Shown in pieces: positions 9,301 to 18,666 of a DNA stretch of 64,000 nt (the stretch's first letter is position 1; every line of letters begins with the position of its first letter). The DNA comes from Rhodobacter sp. SY28-1 (lineage in GTDB: Bacteria > Pseudomonadota > Alphaproteobacteria > Rhodobacterales > Rhodobacteraceae): the NCBI RefSeq assembly GCF_005222785.1, contig NZ_STGH01000001.1, positions 1,736,001 through 1,800,000 on the forward strand. The letters are read 5' to 3'. A program made the position numbers and the translations under genes. The notes beneath the pieces were generated by a model. It made no database searches and was not told where the DNA came from. It saw nothing but the letters and a program-made list of their open reading frames with translations.

Positions 9301-9832
9301 CCTCGCTCAGGATCGGCCGCATGCCCCGACCGCCGCCACCCCAGGAGGCCTTGAGCATCAGCGGGTAGCCCACTTCCTTGGCTTGTTTCTTGATAAGCGC
9401 CATGTCGTCGCCCAGCACTTCGGTCGCCGGGATGACGGGGACGCCGGCCTCCATCGCCACGCGGCGGGCAGAGGCCTTGTCGCCAAGCGCACGCATGGTG
9501 TCGGCCTGCGGGCCAATGAAGGTGATCCCGGCTTGGTCGCAGGCATCGACGAAATCGGGGTTTTCCGACAGAAGTCCGTAGCCCGGGTGGATCGCATCTG
9601 CGCCTGCCATCCGTGCGACCCGGATGATCTCGGGGATCGACAGGTAGGCGCCCACCGGCGAAAGGCCCTCGCCGATCCGGTAGGCCTCGTCCGCCTTGAA
9701 GCGGTGGAGGGAGAGCTTGTCTTCCTCGGCATAGACCGCGACGGTCTTCTTGCCCATCTCGTTGGCGGCCCGCATGACGCGGATGGCGATCTCGCCCCGG
9801 TTGGCGACAAGGATCTTCTTGAACTCGGGCAT
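6389..9832 (-). CDS. pyc: Pyruvate carboxylase
   Basis: A 1147-residue single-chain enzyme making oxaloacetate from pyruvate, bicarbonate and ATP, the main anaplerotic step. Domains in order: biotin carboxylase (about 4-455, starting KKILVANRGEIAIRV, with the glycine-rich ATP-grasp loop WGGGGRGMR); HMGL-like carboxyltransferase (from TTMRDGHQS, about 535-810); the conserved PYC/OADA domain; and a biotinyl domain with AMKMETG, biotinylated Lys1112. Length matches the family. The start at 9832 is preceded by GGGGGAGG; an upstream in-frame extension is rejected. A DUF2314 gene follows with ATGA overlap. Confidence 0.97.
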   Translation of the reverse strand: MPEFKKILVANRGEIAIRVMRAANEMGKKTVAVYAEEDKLSLHRFKADEAYRIGEGLSPVGAYLSIPEIIRVARMAGADAIHPGYGLLSENPDFVDACDQAGITFIGPQADTMRALGDKASARRVAMEAGVPVIPATEVLGDDMALIKKQAKEVGYPLMLKASWGGGGRGMRPILSEDELEAKVREGRREAEAAFGNGEGYLEKMITRARHVEVQILGDKQGNCWHLWERDCTVQRRNQKVVERAPAPYLTQAQREEVCEMAKRICSHVNYECAGTVEFLMDMETGKFYFIEVNPRVQVEHTVTEEVTGIDIVQAQILIEEGKSLPEATGVASQADVKLNGHALQCRVTTEDPLNNFIPDYGRLTAYRSATGNGIRLDGGTAYAGSVITRYYDSLLVKVTAHAQTPEKAIARMDRALREFRIRGVATNIEFVINLLKHKTFLNDTYTTKFIDTTPELFAFKKRRDRATKILLYIADITVNGHPETAGRPKPPAEAKPPKPPALKADPAMGTRNLLEQKGPQAVANWMKEQQKVLLTDTTMRDGHQSLLATRMRSIDMIKVAPAYAANLPQLFSVECWGGATFDVAYRFLQECPWQRLRDLRAAMPNLMTQMLLRASNGVGYTNYPDNVVRSFVLQAAKTGVDVFRVFDSLNWVENMRVAMDAVLEANKVCEGTICYTGDLLDPARSKYDLKYYLDRAKELKSAGAHVLGLKDMAGLMKPASARVLIKALKQEIGLPVHFHTHDTSGAGAATILAACDAGVDAVDAAMDAFSGGTSQPCLGSIVEALRNTDRDTGLDIAAVRQISDYWEAVRKQYAAFESGLQAPASEVYLHEMPGGQFTNLKAQARSLGLEERWHEVAQAYADANQMFGDIVKVTPSSKVVGDMALMMVAQGLTRAQVEDPNVDVAFPDSVVDMLKGNLGQPHGGWPQGILKKVLKGEAPLTERPGKTLPPVDLEAVRKKVSEEMNGITVDDEDLNGYLMYPKVFLDYMGRHKTYGPVRTLPTPVFFYGMQPGDEISLEIDPGKTLEIRLQAVGETTEDGEVKVFFELNGQPRVIRVPNRAIKAKTAAKPKAQDGNPAHIGAPMPGAVASIAITVGQKVRAGDLLLNIEAMKMETGLHADREATVKAIHVHPGSQIEAKDLLVEFEA

Positions 9833-10031
9833 TCGGGCCTCCCCCAAGGCTGGACGCGAGGACATTAGAGGTGCTGCGATGCAGCGCAAGGGGATTTGGC
9901 GTCCTTTTCCCACTGTTTTGCGACAGGGTGGGGGAGTGTGGTGTTAGCGCAAACATTGCGTGGTCGGTGGGCCTGAACAATCGGTGAACGCGGGACTTTC
10001 CCCCGCGCGCGATGCGGGTATACTGTCGCGC

Positions 10032-12404
10032 ATGACAGCTTGGGATGAAGAACAGGCCTTCGAGGCCGCCGCCGCGCCCGTGCCCCTGTCGCAGCGCGCG
10101 ATGGCGGCGCGGCCGATGCCCTATCTCGACGACCTGAACCCGGCGCAGCGCGCGGCGGTGGAGGCGCTGGACGGTCCGGTCCTGATGCTGGCGGGGGCGG
10201 GGACGGGGAAGACCAAGGCGCTGACCTCTCGCATCGTGCATCTGCTGCACCAGCGCCGGGCGCGCCCGAACGAGATCCTGGCGGTGACCTTCACCAACAA
10301 GGCCGCGCGCGAGATGAAGGAGCGCGTGGGTCGGCTGCTGGGCGAGGTGGCCGAGGGAATGCCCTGGATGGGCACCTTCCACTCGCTAAGCGTGAAGATC
10401 CTGCGGCGGCATGCCGAGCTGGTGGGGCTGAAGCCGAACTTCACGATCCTGGACACGGATGATCAGTTGCGGTTGCTGAAGCAGCTGGTCCTGGCCGCGA
10501 ACATCGATGAAAAGCGCTGGCCGGCGCGGATGCTGGCCGGGTTGATCGACGGTTGGAAGAACCGCGCCTGGCTGCCAGAGAAGGTGCCGTCCTCGGAAGC
10601 CGGGGCCTACAACAACCGGGGGACCGAGCTTTACGCGGCCTATCAGGACCGGCTGAAGACCCTGAACGCGGTGGATTTCGGCGACCTGCTCCTCCATTGC
10701 GTGACGATCTTCCAGACGCACCAGGACGTGCTGGAGCAATACCAGCGCTGGTTCCGCTATATCCTTGTCGACGAATACCAGGATACCAACGTGGCCCAGT
10801 ACCTGTGGCTGCGGCTCCTCGCCCAGGCGCACCGGAACATCTGCTGCGTGGGCGACGACGACCAGTCGATCTACGGCTGGCGCGGCGCCGAAGTCGGCAA
10901 CATCCTGCGGTTCGAGAAGGATTTTCCGGGCGCGCAGGTGATCCGGCTGGAGCAGAACTATCGCTCGACCGGGCATATCCTTGGGGCCGCTTCGGGAATC
11001 ATCGCCAAGAACGCCGGACGGCTGGGCAAGACGCTGTGGACCGCCGGGGCCTTGGGCGAGAAGGTCCGCCTGATCGGCCACTGGGACGGCGAGGAAGAGG
11101 CGCGCTGGATCGGGGAAGAGATCGAGGCGATCCAGCGGGGCACCCGGGGCCGCGATCCGGTGGACCTGAACCATCAGGCGATCCTCGTGCGGGCCAGCCA
11201 CCAGATGCGGGCCTTCGAGGACCGGTTCCTGACCATCGGCCTGCCCTACCGTGTCATAGGCGGGCCCCGGTTCTACGAACGACAGGAAATCCGCGATGCG
11301 ATGGCCTACTTCCGGCTCGCGGTGTCCCCCGACGATGATTTGGCCTTTGAACGTGTGGTGAACCTGCCGAAGCGGGGCCTTGGTGACACCGCGCAGTCGA
11401 AGATCAACGTGCTCGCGCGGGGGGCGGGGGTCTCCCTCCTCGACGGCGCGCGGGAGGCCTTGGCGAGGGGGGTAATCCCGGGGAAGGGGGCCTCGCAGCT
11501 CCGCGCCTTCGTCGACGGCGTCGACCGCTGGCATCTGGCGACGCTGCACCCGGAATACGACCACATCCGTCTGGCCGAAACGATCCTGGATGAGACCGGC
11601 TACACCGAGATGTGGCAGAACGACAAGACGCCGGAGGCTCCGGGGCGGCTCGACAACCTCAAGGAACTGATCAAGGCGCTGGAGCAGTTCGACAACCTGC
11701 AGGGGTTCTTGGAGCACGTCAGCCTCATCATGGACAACGAGACGGAGGGGGCGGAGGAAAAGGTCACCATCATGACCCTCCACGCCGCCAAGGGGCTGGA
11801 GTTTCCGGTCATGTTCCTGCCGGGGTGGGAGGATGGGCTTTTCCCCAGCCAGCGCAGCATGGATGAAAGCGGGCTGAAGGGGTTGGAGGAGGAGCGGCGG
11901 CTCGCCTACGTCGGGATCACGCGGGCTGAGGAGGTCTGCACGATCAGTTTCGCCTCGAACCGCCGGGTCTACGGGCAGTGGCAGTCGCAGTTGCCCTCCC
12001 GCTTCATCGACGAACTGCCGGGGGAGCATGTCGAGGTGCTGACGGCGCCGGGCCTTTATGGCGGGGGCTTCGGCGCGGCGGCATCGGTGGGGTTCGGGTC
12101 GAGCCTGGAGGAACGGGTTTCCAAGGCCGACGTCTACAACTCGCCCGGCTGGCGGCGGCTGCAGGAGAACTCGGGCGCCCGGTCCATGCGGCAGCCGCAG
12201 GAGGCGCGGCATGTGGTGATCGATCTGGAGGCGGCCTCGCCCTATGTGATCGGGGACCGGGTCTTCCACCAGAAGTTCGGCTATGGCGAGATCATGGGGA
12301 TCGAGGGCGACAAGCTGGACGTTGAGTTCGACCACGCCGGGGCGAAAAAGGTCGTCGCGCGCTGGGTGATCCCGGCGGATCAGGTGGATGACGTGCCGTT
12401 CTAG
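10032..12404 (+). CDS. uvrD: UvrD/PcrA-type superfamily 1A DNA helicase
   Basis: A 790-residue ATP-dependent 3'-5' helicase for nucleotide-excision and mismatch repair and replication restart. Motifs in order: Q-motif (LNPAQRAAV), Walker A GAGTGKT (55-61), TFTNKAAREMKER, GTFHSL, the Walker B region VDEYQDTN, QNYRS, and TLHAAKGLEF with VGITRA late. A C-terminal Tudor-like end (GDRVFHQKFGYGEI) is as in PcrA/UvrD RNA-polymerase-binding tails. The ATG at 10032 fits the family start. No Shine-Dalgarno sequence precedes it, but TATACT lies at 10019-10024, so the message could be leaderless. It diverges from pyc. Confidence 0.95.
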   Translation: MTAWDEEQAFEAAAAPVPLSQRAMAARPMPYLDDLNPAQRAAVEALDGPVLMLAGAGTGKTKALTSRIVHLLHQRRARPNEILAVTFTNKAAREMKERVGRLLGEVAEGMPWMGTFHSLSVKILRRHAELVGLKPNFTILDTDDQLRLLKQLVLAANIDEKRWPARMLAGLIDGWKNRAWLPEKVPSSEAGAYNNRGTELYAAYQDRLKTLNAVDFGDLLLHCVTIFQTHQDVLEQYQRWFRYILVDEYQDTNVAQYLWLRLLAQAHRNICCVGDDDQSIYGWRGAEVGNILRFEKDFPGAQVIRLEQNYRSTGHILGAASGIIAKNAGRLGKTLWTAGALGEKVRLIGHWDGEEEARWIGEEIEAIQRGTRGRDPVDLNHQAILVRASHQMRAFEDRFLTIGLPYRVIGGPRFYERQEIRDAMAYFRLAVSPDDDLAFERVVNLPKRGLGDTAQSKINVLARGAGVSLLDGAREALARGVIPGKGASQLRAFVDGVDRWHLATLHPEYDHIRLAETILDETGYTEMWQNDKTPEAPGRLDNLKELIKALEQFDNLQGFLEHVSLIMDNETEGAEEKVTIMTLHAAKGLEFPVMFLPGWEDGLFPSQRSMDESGLKGLEEERRLAYVGITRAEEVCTISFASNRRVYGQWQSQLPSRFIDELPGEHVEVLTAPGLYGGGFGAAASVGFGSSLEERVSKADVYNSPGWRRLQENSGARSMRQPQEARHVVIDLEAASPYVIGDRVFHQKFGYGEIMGIEGDKLDVEFDHAGAKKVVARWVIPADQVDDVPF

Positions 12405-12411
12405 GGTGATG

Positions 12412-12492
12412 TGTCCACGGTGGACAAACTCTGGGACTCTTTTGATTTCAATGACTTGGGATTTCCTGTTAGGGGTTTCTTAACACCTGCCC
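12412..12492. repeat. Two-copy intergenic element, copy 1 (TGTCCAC-G-GTGGACA plus GTTAG block)
   Basis: The palindrome TGTCCACGGTGGACA (12412-12426) is followed, 56 bases from its start, by a block beginning GTTAGGGGTTTCTTAACACC. The same arrangement, with the same 56-base offset, recurs after the dctD-like gene (34558 onward). The central part is poorly conserved. It lies between the helicase gene and the downstream kinase gene. Confidence 0.6.
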
Positions 12493-12576
12493 GCGGGCGC
12501 CGGAAAAGCCGATGAGGGTCTTGCGCTGCAGCCGGAAGGGGCGGCATGGTGAGGCAGTGACCGGGAGGATTGCAAC

Positions 12577-13215
12577 ATGGCGGAAGCAGCCGACCTGACG
12601 CGGATTGCCGACATTCTGGAAGCACGTGCTGCCGATGGTGCCCGGGTCATTGCGGCCATTGCGGGGGCTCCCGGGTCGGGGAAGTCGACGCTGGCGGAGA
12701 AGCTGGTGGGGAAGCTGAACGCGCGGCAACCGGGGTTGGCGGCGGTCTTGCCGATGGACGGGTACCATTATGATGACCTGTACCTGGTGCCGGCGGGGCT
12801 GCGGCCCCGGAAGGGCGCTCCGATGACCTTCGATGTGGGGGGGCTGTTCCACACCCTGAAGCGGCTGCGGGCGCGGGATGAGGCGGAGGTGGCTGTCCCC
12901 GTCTTCGACCGCAAGATCGAGATCGCGCGGGCGGGGGCAAGGTTGATCCCGCGGGAGACCCCGGTGATCGTGGTGGAGGGGAACTGGCTTTTGCTCAAAC
13001 AGGCGCCGTGGGACCGGCTGCGGCCGATGTTTGATGTCACGGTGATGGTCGATGTGCCTGAGCATGTGCTGCGCGCACGTTTGCGCGGGCGGTGGGAGCG
13101 GTTGGGGTTATCCGAGGCCGAGATCATTGAAAAACTGGAAGAAAACGACCTGCCGAATGGACGCTGGGTCCGGGATGGGTCCATCGCGGCGGAGTTTGTA
13201 GTCCGCAACAGCTAG
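12577..13215 (+). CDS. P-loop kinase of the phosphoribulokinase/uridine kinase family (YggC-like)
   Basis: A 212-residue soluble protein with Walker A GAPGSGKST (about 29-37), a conserved substrate region (PMDGYHYDD), KGAP and a Walker B-like strand (VIVVEGNWLLL). This layout is that of the uridine kinase/pantothenate kinase-like group that includes E. coli YggC and the FrcK protein of fructose uptake operons. The substrate is probably a sugar or nucleoside but cannot be read from the sequence. GGAGG before the ATG supports the start. It stands alone between the helicase and ftsW, with no sugar transporter beside it. Confidence 0.75.
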   Translation: MAEAADLTRIADILEARAADGARVIAAIAGAPGSGKSTLAEKLVGKLNARQPGLAAVLPMDGYHYDDLYLVPAGLRPRKGAPMTFDVGGLFHTLKRLRARDEAEVAVPVFDRKIEIARAGARLIPRETPVIVVEGNWLLLKQAPWDRLRPMFDVTVMVDVPEHVLRARLRGRWERLGLSEAEIIEKLEENDLPNGRWVRDGSIAAEFVVRNS

Positions 13216-13354
13216 GCCGAGCGAGGGCCGAAAATCCGCGGGTCAAGCCCTGCATTCCTGCTGGCCACGCGACGGATTTGGCGCTAGTCTGACGCTCAAG
13301 ACCCGGGGGACACACCTGGGCTTATAGGCAGAGCAGACGGACAGGCGGTTTTCC

Positions 13355-14518
13355 ATGACTGAAATGGTCTATGGCTCGAATCCCGTGCGGGTATCGGAGC
13401 CGGTCATCCCCAAGTGGTGGCGCACGATCGACAAGTGGACGCTGACCTGCGTGTTCGTCCTGTTCGGGATCGGGCTTCTGCTGGGGCTGGCGGCGAGTGT
13501 GCCGCTGGCGACGCGCAACGGGCTGGAGCCGTTCTATTACGTGCAGCGGCAGGCCTTTTTCGGCGGGGTGGCGCTGGTGGTGATGCTGGGGGTGTCGATG
13601 ATGCCGCCGGACATGGTGCGCCGGCTGGGGGTCATGGGATTTGCGGTGTCGATGCTGGCGCTGATGCTGTTGCCGATCTTCGGGACGGATTTCGGCAAGG
13701 GCGCGGTGCGGTGGTTTTCTTTCGGGTTCGCGTCGGTACAGCCGTCGGAGTTCCTGAAGCCGGGGTTCGTCGTCGTTGTGGCCTGGCTGATCGCGGCGTC
13801 ACAGGACCTAGCCGGGCCGCCGGGCAAGACGATTTCCTTCGCGCTGACGCTGGTGGTGGTGGGGTTCCTGGCGATGCAGCCGGACTTCGGCCAGTCGGCG
13901 CTGATCCTGTTCGCCTGGGGCGTGGTCTATTTCGTCGGCGGTGCGCCGATGCTGCTGATCGGTGTCGTGGGGGGGATCGTCGCGGCGAGCGGGCTGGTGT
14001 TCTATGAGAGCAGCGAGCACTTCGCGCGGCGGATCGACGGGTTCCTGTCGCCGGATGTCGACCCGCGGACTCAGCTGGGATACGCGGCGAACGCGATCCA
14101 GGAGGGCGGGTTCTTCGGGGTGGGCGTGGGCGAGGGGCAGGTGAAGTGGTCGCTGCCGGACGCACATACCGACTTCATCATCGCTGTGGCGGCCGAGGAA
14201 TACGGGCTGATCCTCGTTCTGTTCATCCTAGCCTTGTACGGGGTCATCGTGGTGCGGTCGCTGTGGCGGCTGCTGCAGGAGCGGGACCCGTTCGCGAGGC
14301 TGGCTGGGGCGGGGATGGCCTGCATCTTCGGCGTCCAGGCGATGATCAACATGGGGGTTGCGGTGCGGCTCTTGCCGGCCAAGGGGATGACGCTGCCCTT
14401 CGTGTCTTATGGCGGGTCGTCGGTTATTGCCGCAGGGATCACGCTGGGGATGCTGCTGGCTTTGACGCGGGAACGCCCGCGCGGGCAGATGAGCGACGTC
14501 TTCCGGCGGGGACGCTGA
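13355..14518 (+). CDS. ftsW: Peptidoglycan glycosyltransferase FtsW
   Basis: A 387-residue SEDS-family integral membrane protein with about ten transmembrane helices, polymerising lipid II at the division septum with a partner class B PBP. Visible hallmarks are the KGAVRWF segment, QPSEFLKPG, the long loop with DPRTQLGY and [19 protein letters not shown], and the C-terminal FVSYGGSS. It is the first gene here of the distal dcw block. The genes expected before it (murD, mraY, ftsI) are not in the window, so the cluster is split here. Confidence 0.96.
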   Translation: MTEMVYGSNPVRVSEPVIPKWWRTIDKWTLTCVFVLFGIGLLLGLAASVPLATRNGLEPFYYVQRQAFFGGVALVVMLGVSMMPPDMVRRLGVMGFAVSMLALMLLPIFGTDFGKGAVRWFSFGFASVQPSEFLKPGFVVVVAWLIAASQDLAGPPGKTISFALTLVVVGFLAMQPDFGQSALILFAWGVVYFVGGAPMLLIGVVGGIVAASGLVFYESSEHFARRIDGFLSPDVDPRTQLGYAANAIQEGGFFGVGVGEGQVKWSLPDAHTDFIIAVAAEEYGLILVLFILALYGVIVVRSLWRLLQERDPFARLAGAGMACIFGVQAMINMGVAVRLLPAKGMTLPFVSYGGSSVIAAGITLGMLLALTRERPRGQMSDVFRRGR

Positions 14519-14558
14519 TGATGGGCGGCGTCTCTTCGGGGCTTCCCCCTCACCCCGG

Positions 14559-14581
14559 CCCTCTCCCCCGGGGGGAGAGGG
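14559..14581. repeat. REP-like palindrome between ftsW and murG
   Basis: CCCTCTCCCC pairs with GGGGAGAGGG around a short C/G centre, preceded by CCTCACCCCGG. This resembles the CCCTCACCC...CCCTCTCCCC intergenic palindromes scattered through many proteobacterial genomes. It could cause partial termination or stabilise the mRNA within the dcw operon. Confidence 0.6.
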
Positions 14582-14612
14582 AGTCGCGGTGCGCAGCCGG
14601 GGGTCCAGGGAT

Positions 14613-15707
14613 ATGAGCGGCAAGCTTCTCCTCATCGCGGCGGGGGGCACGGGGGGGCACATGTTCCCGGCGCAGGCTCTGGCTGAGGCGATGCTGGCGC
14701 GGGGCTGGCGGGTGAAGCTGTCCACCGACGACCGCGGGGCGCGCTATGCCGGGGGGTTCCCGAAAGAGGTGCGGATCGAGCAGGTGGCGAGTGCGACCTT
14801 TGCGCGGGGTGGGGCGGCGGCCAAGCTGATGGTTCCGTTCCGCATTCTGGGCGGGGTCATGGGCGCGATCTGGTCGCAGTTGCGCGACAAGCCTGCTGTC
14901 GTGGTGGGGTTCGGCGGCTATCCCTCGATCCCGGCCTTGTCTGCGGCCTGGGTCTTGCGGCGGCCGCGGATGATCCATGAGCAGAACGGGGTGCTGGGTC
15001 GGGTGAACCAGATCTTCGCGCGGCGGGTGGACAAGGTGGCTTGCGGCACCTGGCCAACGGCCTTGCCTGCGGGTGTGACCGGGGAAGCCACCGGCAACCC
15101 GGTGCGGCAGGCGGTGCTGGACCGGGCTTCGGCGCCGTATATTCCTCCGGGCGATTATCCGATGGCGCTGGTGGTGATCGGTGGCAGTCAGGGCGCGCGC
15201 ATCCTGTCGGACGTGGTGCCTGCGGCGGTGGCGCTTTTGCCCGAGGGGTTGCGGGCGAACCTGCGGGTGGAGCATCAGGCGCGGAACGAGGATGCCGCCC
15301 GCGCAGAGGCGGCTTATGCCGAGGCGGAGGTCCGGGCCGAGATCGCGCCGTTCTTCCCCGACATTCCGCGCAGGTTGTCGGAGGCTCAGCTGGTTATCAG
15401 CCGTTCGGGCGCGTCGTCGGTGGCGGACATTTCCGTGATCGGGCGCCCGGCGATCCTGATCCCCTATGCGGCGGCGACGGGGGACCACCAGACGGCCAAC
15501 GCCAAGGGACTATCTGACGCAGCGGCGGCGATCGTGGTGCAGGAGAAGGCGCTTGACGCGAGGACCCTTGCGGGCCACATCGCCGCGATCCTGCAGGACC
15601 CGCACCGCGCCGAGACGATGGCCCGCGCGGCCCTGGGTGAGGGCAAGCCGGACGCGACAGCGCGGCTGGTGGCATTGGTCGAAGAGTTGGGCGGAGACGC
15701 ATCATGA
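14613..15707 (+). CDS. murG: MurG, lipid II synthase (UDP-GlcNAc transferase)
   Basis: A 364-residue GT-B glycosyltransferase that adds GlcNAc to lipid I on the cytoplasmic face of the membrane. The N-terminal loop GGTGGH (11-16), [17 protein letters not shown] and the C-terminal UDP-GlcNAc site ([10 protein letters not shown] and later [10 protein letters not shown]) are all present. The start at 14613 was chosen at [12 protein letters not shown]; the in-frame extension upstream runs through the REP-like palindrome region and is unlikely. It overlaps murC by ATGA. Confidence 0.96.
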   Translation: MSGKLLLIAAGGTGGHMFPAQALAEAMLARGWRVKLSTDDRGARYAGGFPKEVRIEQVASATFARGGAAAKLMVPFRILGGVMGAIWSQLRDKPAVVVGFGGYPSIPALSAAWVLRRPRMIHEQNGVLGRVNQIFARRVDKVACGTWPTALPAGVTGEATGNPVRQAVLDRASAPYIPPGDYPMALVVIGGSQGARILSDVVPAAVALLPEGLRANLRVEHQARNEDAARAEAAYAEAEVRAEIAPFFPDIPRRLSEAQLVISRSGASSVADISVIGRPAILIPYAAATGDHQTANAKGLSDAAAAIVVQEKALDARTLAGHIAAILQDPHRAETMARAALGEGKPDATARLVALVEELGGDAS

Positions 15708-17113
15708 ACGCAGCGACGAAACTTCCTCTGGAACTGGGGCCGATCCATTTCGTGGGGATTGGTGGCATCGGGATGAGCGGTATCGCCGAAGTGCTGATCA
15801 CGCTGGGCTACCGGGTGCAGGGGTCGGATGCGAAGGCATCCAAGATCACCGACCGGCTGGTCAAGCTGGGGGCGACGTTCTTCGAGGGCCAGAAGGCGGA
15901 GAACATCGGGGACGGCGTGTCGGTCGTCGTGATCTCCTCCGCGATCAAGAAGGGCAACCCCGAGCTGGAGGAAGCGCGGCGGCGGAAGCTGCCGGTGGTG
16001 CGTCGCGCCGAGATGCTGGCCGAACTGATGCGGCTGCGGTCGAACATCGCCATCGCCGGGACCCATGGCAAGACCACGACGACGACGATGGTGGCGACTT
16101 TGCTCGACAAGGGCGGGTTTGACCCGACGGTCATCAACGGGGGCGTGATCCATGCCTACGGCTCGAATGCGCGCGCCGGGGCGGGGGAGTGGATGGTGGT
16201 GGAGGCCGACGAGTCGGATGGCTCGTTCAACCGCCTGCCGGCGACCATCGCCATCGTGACGAATATCGACCCGGAACATATGGAGCATTGGCATACGTTC
16301 GACGCGCTGCGGAAGGGGTTCCTGGATTTCGTGTCGAACATCCCGTTCTACGGGCTGGCGGTGTGCTGCACCGATCATCCCGAAGTGCAGACGCTGGTCG
16401 GGCGGGTGACGGATCGTCGGGTGGTGACCTTCGGTTTCAACGCGCAGGCCGATGTGCGGGCGGTGAACCTGACCTATGATAACGGCGTGGCGCATTTCGA
16501 CATCGCCTTGCAGTCCGAGGGGCAGGTGATCGAGGGCTGCACCTTGCCGATGCCGGGGGATCACAACGTGTCGAACGCCCTGGCGGCGGTGGCAGTGGCG
16601 CGGCATCTGGGGATGAAGCGCGACGAGATCCGCGAGGCGCTGGCCGGGTTTGCGGGCGTGAACCGTCGCTTTACCAAGGTGGCCGAGGTGAACGGGGTCA
16701 CGATCATCGACGATTACGGGCATCACCCGGTGGAGATCGCCGCGGTGCTGAAGGCCGCGCGGCAGGCGACCAAGGGGCGGATCATCGCGGTGCACCAGCC
16801 GCACCGCTATACCCGGCTGTCGAGCCTCTTCGAGGAGTTCTGCACCTGCTTCAACGAAGCCGATGTGGTGGCCATCGCCGATGTCTATTCCGCCGGTGAG
16901 GACCCGATCCCGGGCGCGTCGCGCGATGATCTGGTGGCGGGGCTGATCGCCCACGGCCATCGCCATGCCCGCGCGCTGCTGGACGAGGCCGATCTGGCAC
17001 GGCTGGTCAAGGAACAGGCGCGGCCGGGGGACATGGTGGTGTGCCTTGGGGCGGGGACGATCAGTGCCTGGGCGAATGCGCTGCCGGCCAAGCTGATGGG
17101 GGCTGCGGCATGA
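15704..17113 (+). CDS. murC: UDP-N-acetylmuramate--L-alanine ligase
   Basis: A 469-residue Mur ligase adding the first amino acid to UDP-MurNAc. An N-terminal UDP-binding Rossmann motif ([12 protein letters not shown], about 18-29) precedes the ATP-binding GTHGKTTTT (about 122-130), the metal-binding region EADESDGSF, and the C-terminal ligase domain with [10 protein letters not shown] and HQPHRYTR. Its start overlaps the murG stop (ATGA). The next gene, a small DUF2484 protein, begins 28 bp later. Confidence 0.97.
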   Translation: MNAATKLPLELGPIHFVGIGGIGMSGIAEVLITLGYRVQGSDAKASKITDRLVKLGATFFEGQKAENIGDGVSVVVISSAIKKGNPELEEARRRKLPVVRRAEMLAELMRLRSNIAIAGTHGKTTTTTMVATLLDKGGFDPTVINGGVIHAYGSNARAGAGEWMVVEADESDGSFNRLPATIAIVTNIDPEHMEHWHTFDALRKGFLDFVSNIPFYGLAVCCTDHPEVQTLVGRVTDRRVVTFGFNAQADVRAVNLTYDNGVAHFDIALQSEGQVIEGCTLPMPGDHNVSNALAAVAVARHLGMKRDEIREALAGFAGVNRRFTKVAEVNGVTIIDDYGHHPVEIAAVLKAARQATKGRIIAVHQPHRYTRLSSLFEEFCTCFNEADVVAIADVYSAGEDPIPGASRDDLVAGLIAHGHRHARALLDEADLARLVKEQARPGDMVVCLGAGTISAWANALPAKLMGAAA

Positions 17114-17141
17114 CCCGACGCGCCGGTCAGGGCAGGGCTGC

Positions 17142-17420
17142 ATGATCTGGGGCTATATCTCGCCCCTGTTCTTCGGCTGCCTCTGGATCCTGGTGGCGGC
17201 GGTGGTCGCGATGCTGCCGATGAAGCGGCAGATGGCGCCGGGGCTGGCGCTCTTGATCCTTGCCCCGTTCCTGCTGGTCTGGATCGGCTGGGTGCATGGC
17301 TGGGTCTGGGTCGTGGTGGGGACGCTGGCCTTTGTGTCGATGTTCCGCAATCCGTTGATCTACTTCGTCCGTCGCGCCTTGGGAAAACCCGCCCCGCTGC
17401 CGAAGGATCTGGAGAAATGA
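17142..17420 (+). CDS. DUF2484 small membrane protein (first copy)
   Basis: A 92-residue protein with three hydrophobic segments (roughly 4-23, 31-50 and 52-68) and a basic C-terminus. It matches DUF2484, a family found almost only in Rhodobacterales and usually located between murC and murB. No function is known; a membrane role linked to wall synthesis is inference from position. A second paralogue lies 1.2 kb downstream on the other side of a permease gene. Confidence 0.78.
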   Translation: MIWGYISPLFFGCLWILVAAVVAMLPMKRQMAPGLALLILAPFLLVWIGWVHGWVWVVVGTLAFVSMFRNPLIYFVRRALGKPAPLPKDLEK

Positions 17421-17454
17421 CGCGGCAGGTCGCGGGCCTTGCTGGACCGGGCAG

Positions 17455-18666
17455 ATGGCTGACACGCTGAAGCGACGCCTTGGACTTGGCCTGCTGACCG
17501 CCTACGGCGTGGGCGTGATGGTCGGTGCCGGGATCTATGTCCTGGTGGGGACCGTGGTCGGCCATGCCGGGATCTGGGCCCCGCTGGCCTTTGTCCTGGC
17601 CGGGCTTGTGGCGCTGTTCTCGGCCCTGTCCTATGCCGAATTCGCAACGCGGCTGCCCGAGGCGGCGGGGCAGGCCGCCTATATCGAGCGCGGCTTTTCT
17701 TCGCGCGGTCTGGGTATCCTGGCCGGTTTGGCCATCGCGCTGACCGGGGTGATTTCGGCGGCGGCAGTCCTGCGGGGCGGGGTCGGCTATCTGATGGCGT
17801 TCGTGGACCTGCCGGAAGCCTGGCTGATCGCCGGGATCGGGCTGGCCCTGACCGTGGTCGCGCTGGTCGGGGTGCTGGAAAGCCTGGCCCTGATCGCCAT
17901 CCTGACCGTGGTCGAGGTGTCGGGGCTTCTCGCCGTTGTGGCGGCTGGGTTCCTTGCGCCCGCGGGGCCGGACTGGACGGGTCTGGGTGATCTGCCCGAG
18001 CCGCCCCTGGCCGGGATTGCAGCGGCGATTTCGCTGTCGGTCTTTGCCTTTATCGGCTTCGAGGACCTGACGAACATGGCGGAAGAGGCGAGGGAGCCGG
18101 AGCGGGTGCTGCCGAAGGCGATCCTTCTGGCGCTCGCCGTCACCGCGGCTTTGTATATTCTGGTCAGCCTTGCGGCAGTCCGTGTGGCGCCGCATGCCGA
18201 TCTGCGGCAGAGCGAACAGCCGGTGGCGCTGATCTGGGAGCGGGCGACGGGCGGGTCCGCGGCGTTCCTTTCGGCCATCGCGGTCGCTGCGGCCTTGAAC
18301 GGGGTTCTTGCGCAGATCGTGATGGCGTCGCGGGTCTTGTTCGGCCTTGGCCGGAAGACGCAGGCCCTTGCCGCCCTGGCGCAATCGCATCACCGCTTTG
18401 GCACTCCGGTCCGGGCGACGCTGCTGGTTGGCGCGGCTGTCCTGGGTGCTGCGCTGGCCCTGCCGGTCGAGACGCTGGCCGAGGCGACGGCGATTATCCT
18501 GCTGGCGGTCTTCGTCCTGGTCAACGCTGCGCTGATCCGGCTGCACCGGCGTGAGCCCGAGGCGATTTTTCGCGTGGCGGCCTGGGTGCCCTGGGCAGGC
18601 CTTTTCACCGCGCTGTCGGCGCTTGGCGCGGCGCTGTTCGCCGTCCTTTCGGGAGAGACCGCATGA
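17455..18666 (+). CDS. APC-superfamily amino acid/amine permease
   Basis: A 403-residue protein with about twelve hydrophobic segments. The N-terminal GVGVMVGAGIYVLVG is the unwound helix-1 substrate motif of APC transporters, and FIGFEDLTNMAEEAREPER is the typical helix-6 region and following loop. The substrate is not predictable; amino acids or polyamines are usual. It sits between two DUF2484 genes inside the dcw cluster, not a usual dcw member. It overlaps the next gene by ATGA, so it is co-transcribed. Base composition is like its neighbours. Confidence 0.85.
   Translation: MADTLKRRLGLGLLTAYGVGVMVGAGIYVLVGTVVGHAGIWAPLAFVLAGLVALFSALSYAEFATRLPEAAGQAAYIERGFSSRGLGILAGLAIALTGVISAAAVLRGGVGYLMAFVDLPEAWLIAGIGLALTVVALVGVLESLALIAILTVVEVSGLLAVVAAGFLAPAGPDWTGLGDLPEPPLAGIAAAISLSVFAFIGFEDLTNMAEEAREPERVLPKAILLALAVTAALYILVSLAAVRVAPHADLRQSEQPVALIWERATGGSAAFLSAIAVAAALNGVLAQIVMASRVLFGLGRKTQALAALAQSHHRFGTPVRATLLVGAAVLGAALALPVETLAEATAIILLAVFVLVNAALIRLHRREPEAIFRVAAWVPWAGLFTALSALGAALFAVLSGETA

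Noticed and set aside
6389-10382. Very long open frames antisense to, or in other frames of, pyc (for example 7605-10382 minus and 7607-9868 plus)
   Set aside because: They arise from GC-rich third-position bias of pyc. Their translations are low-complexity Arg/Gly/His-rich with no domain, and pyc itself is certain.
10386-12335. 649-codon open frame antisense to the helicase gene
   Set aside because: Shadow of uvrD; no recognisable protein features and no ribosome-binding site.
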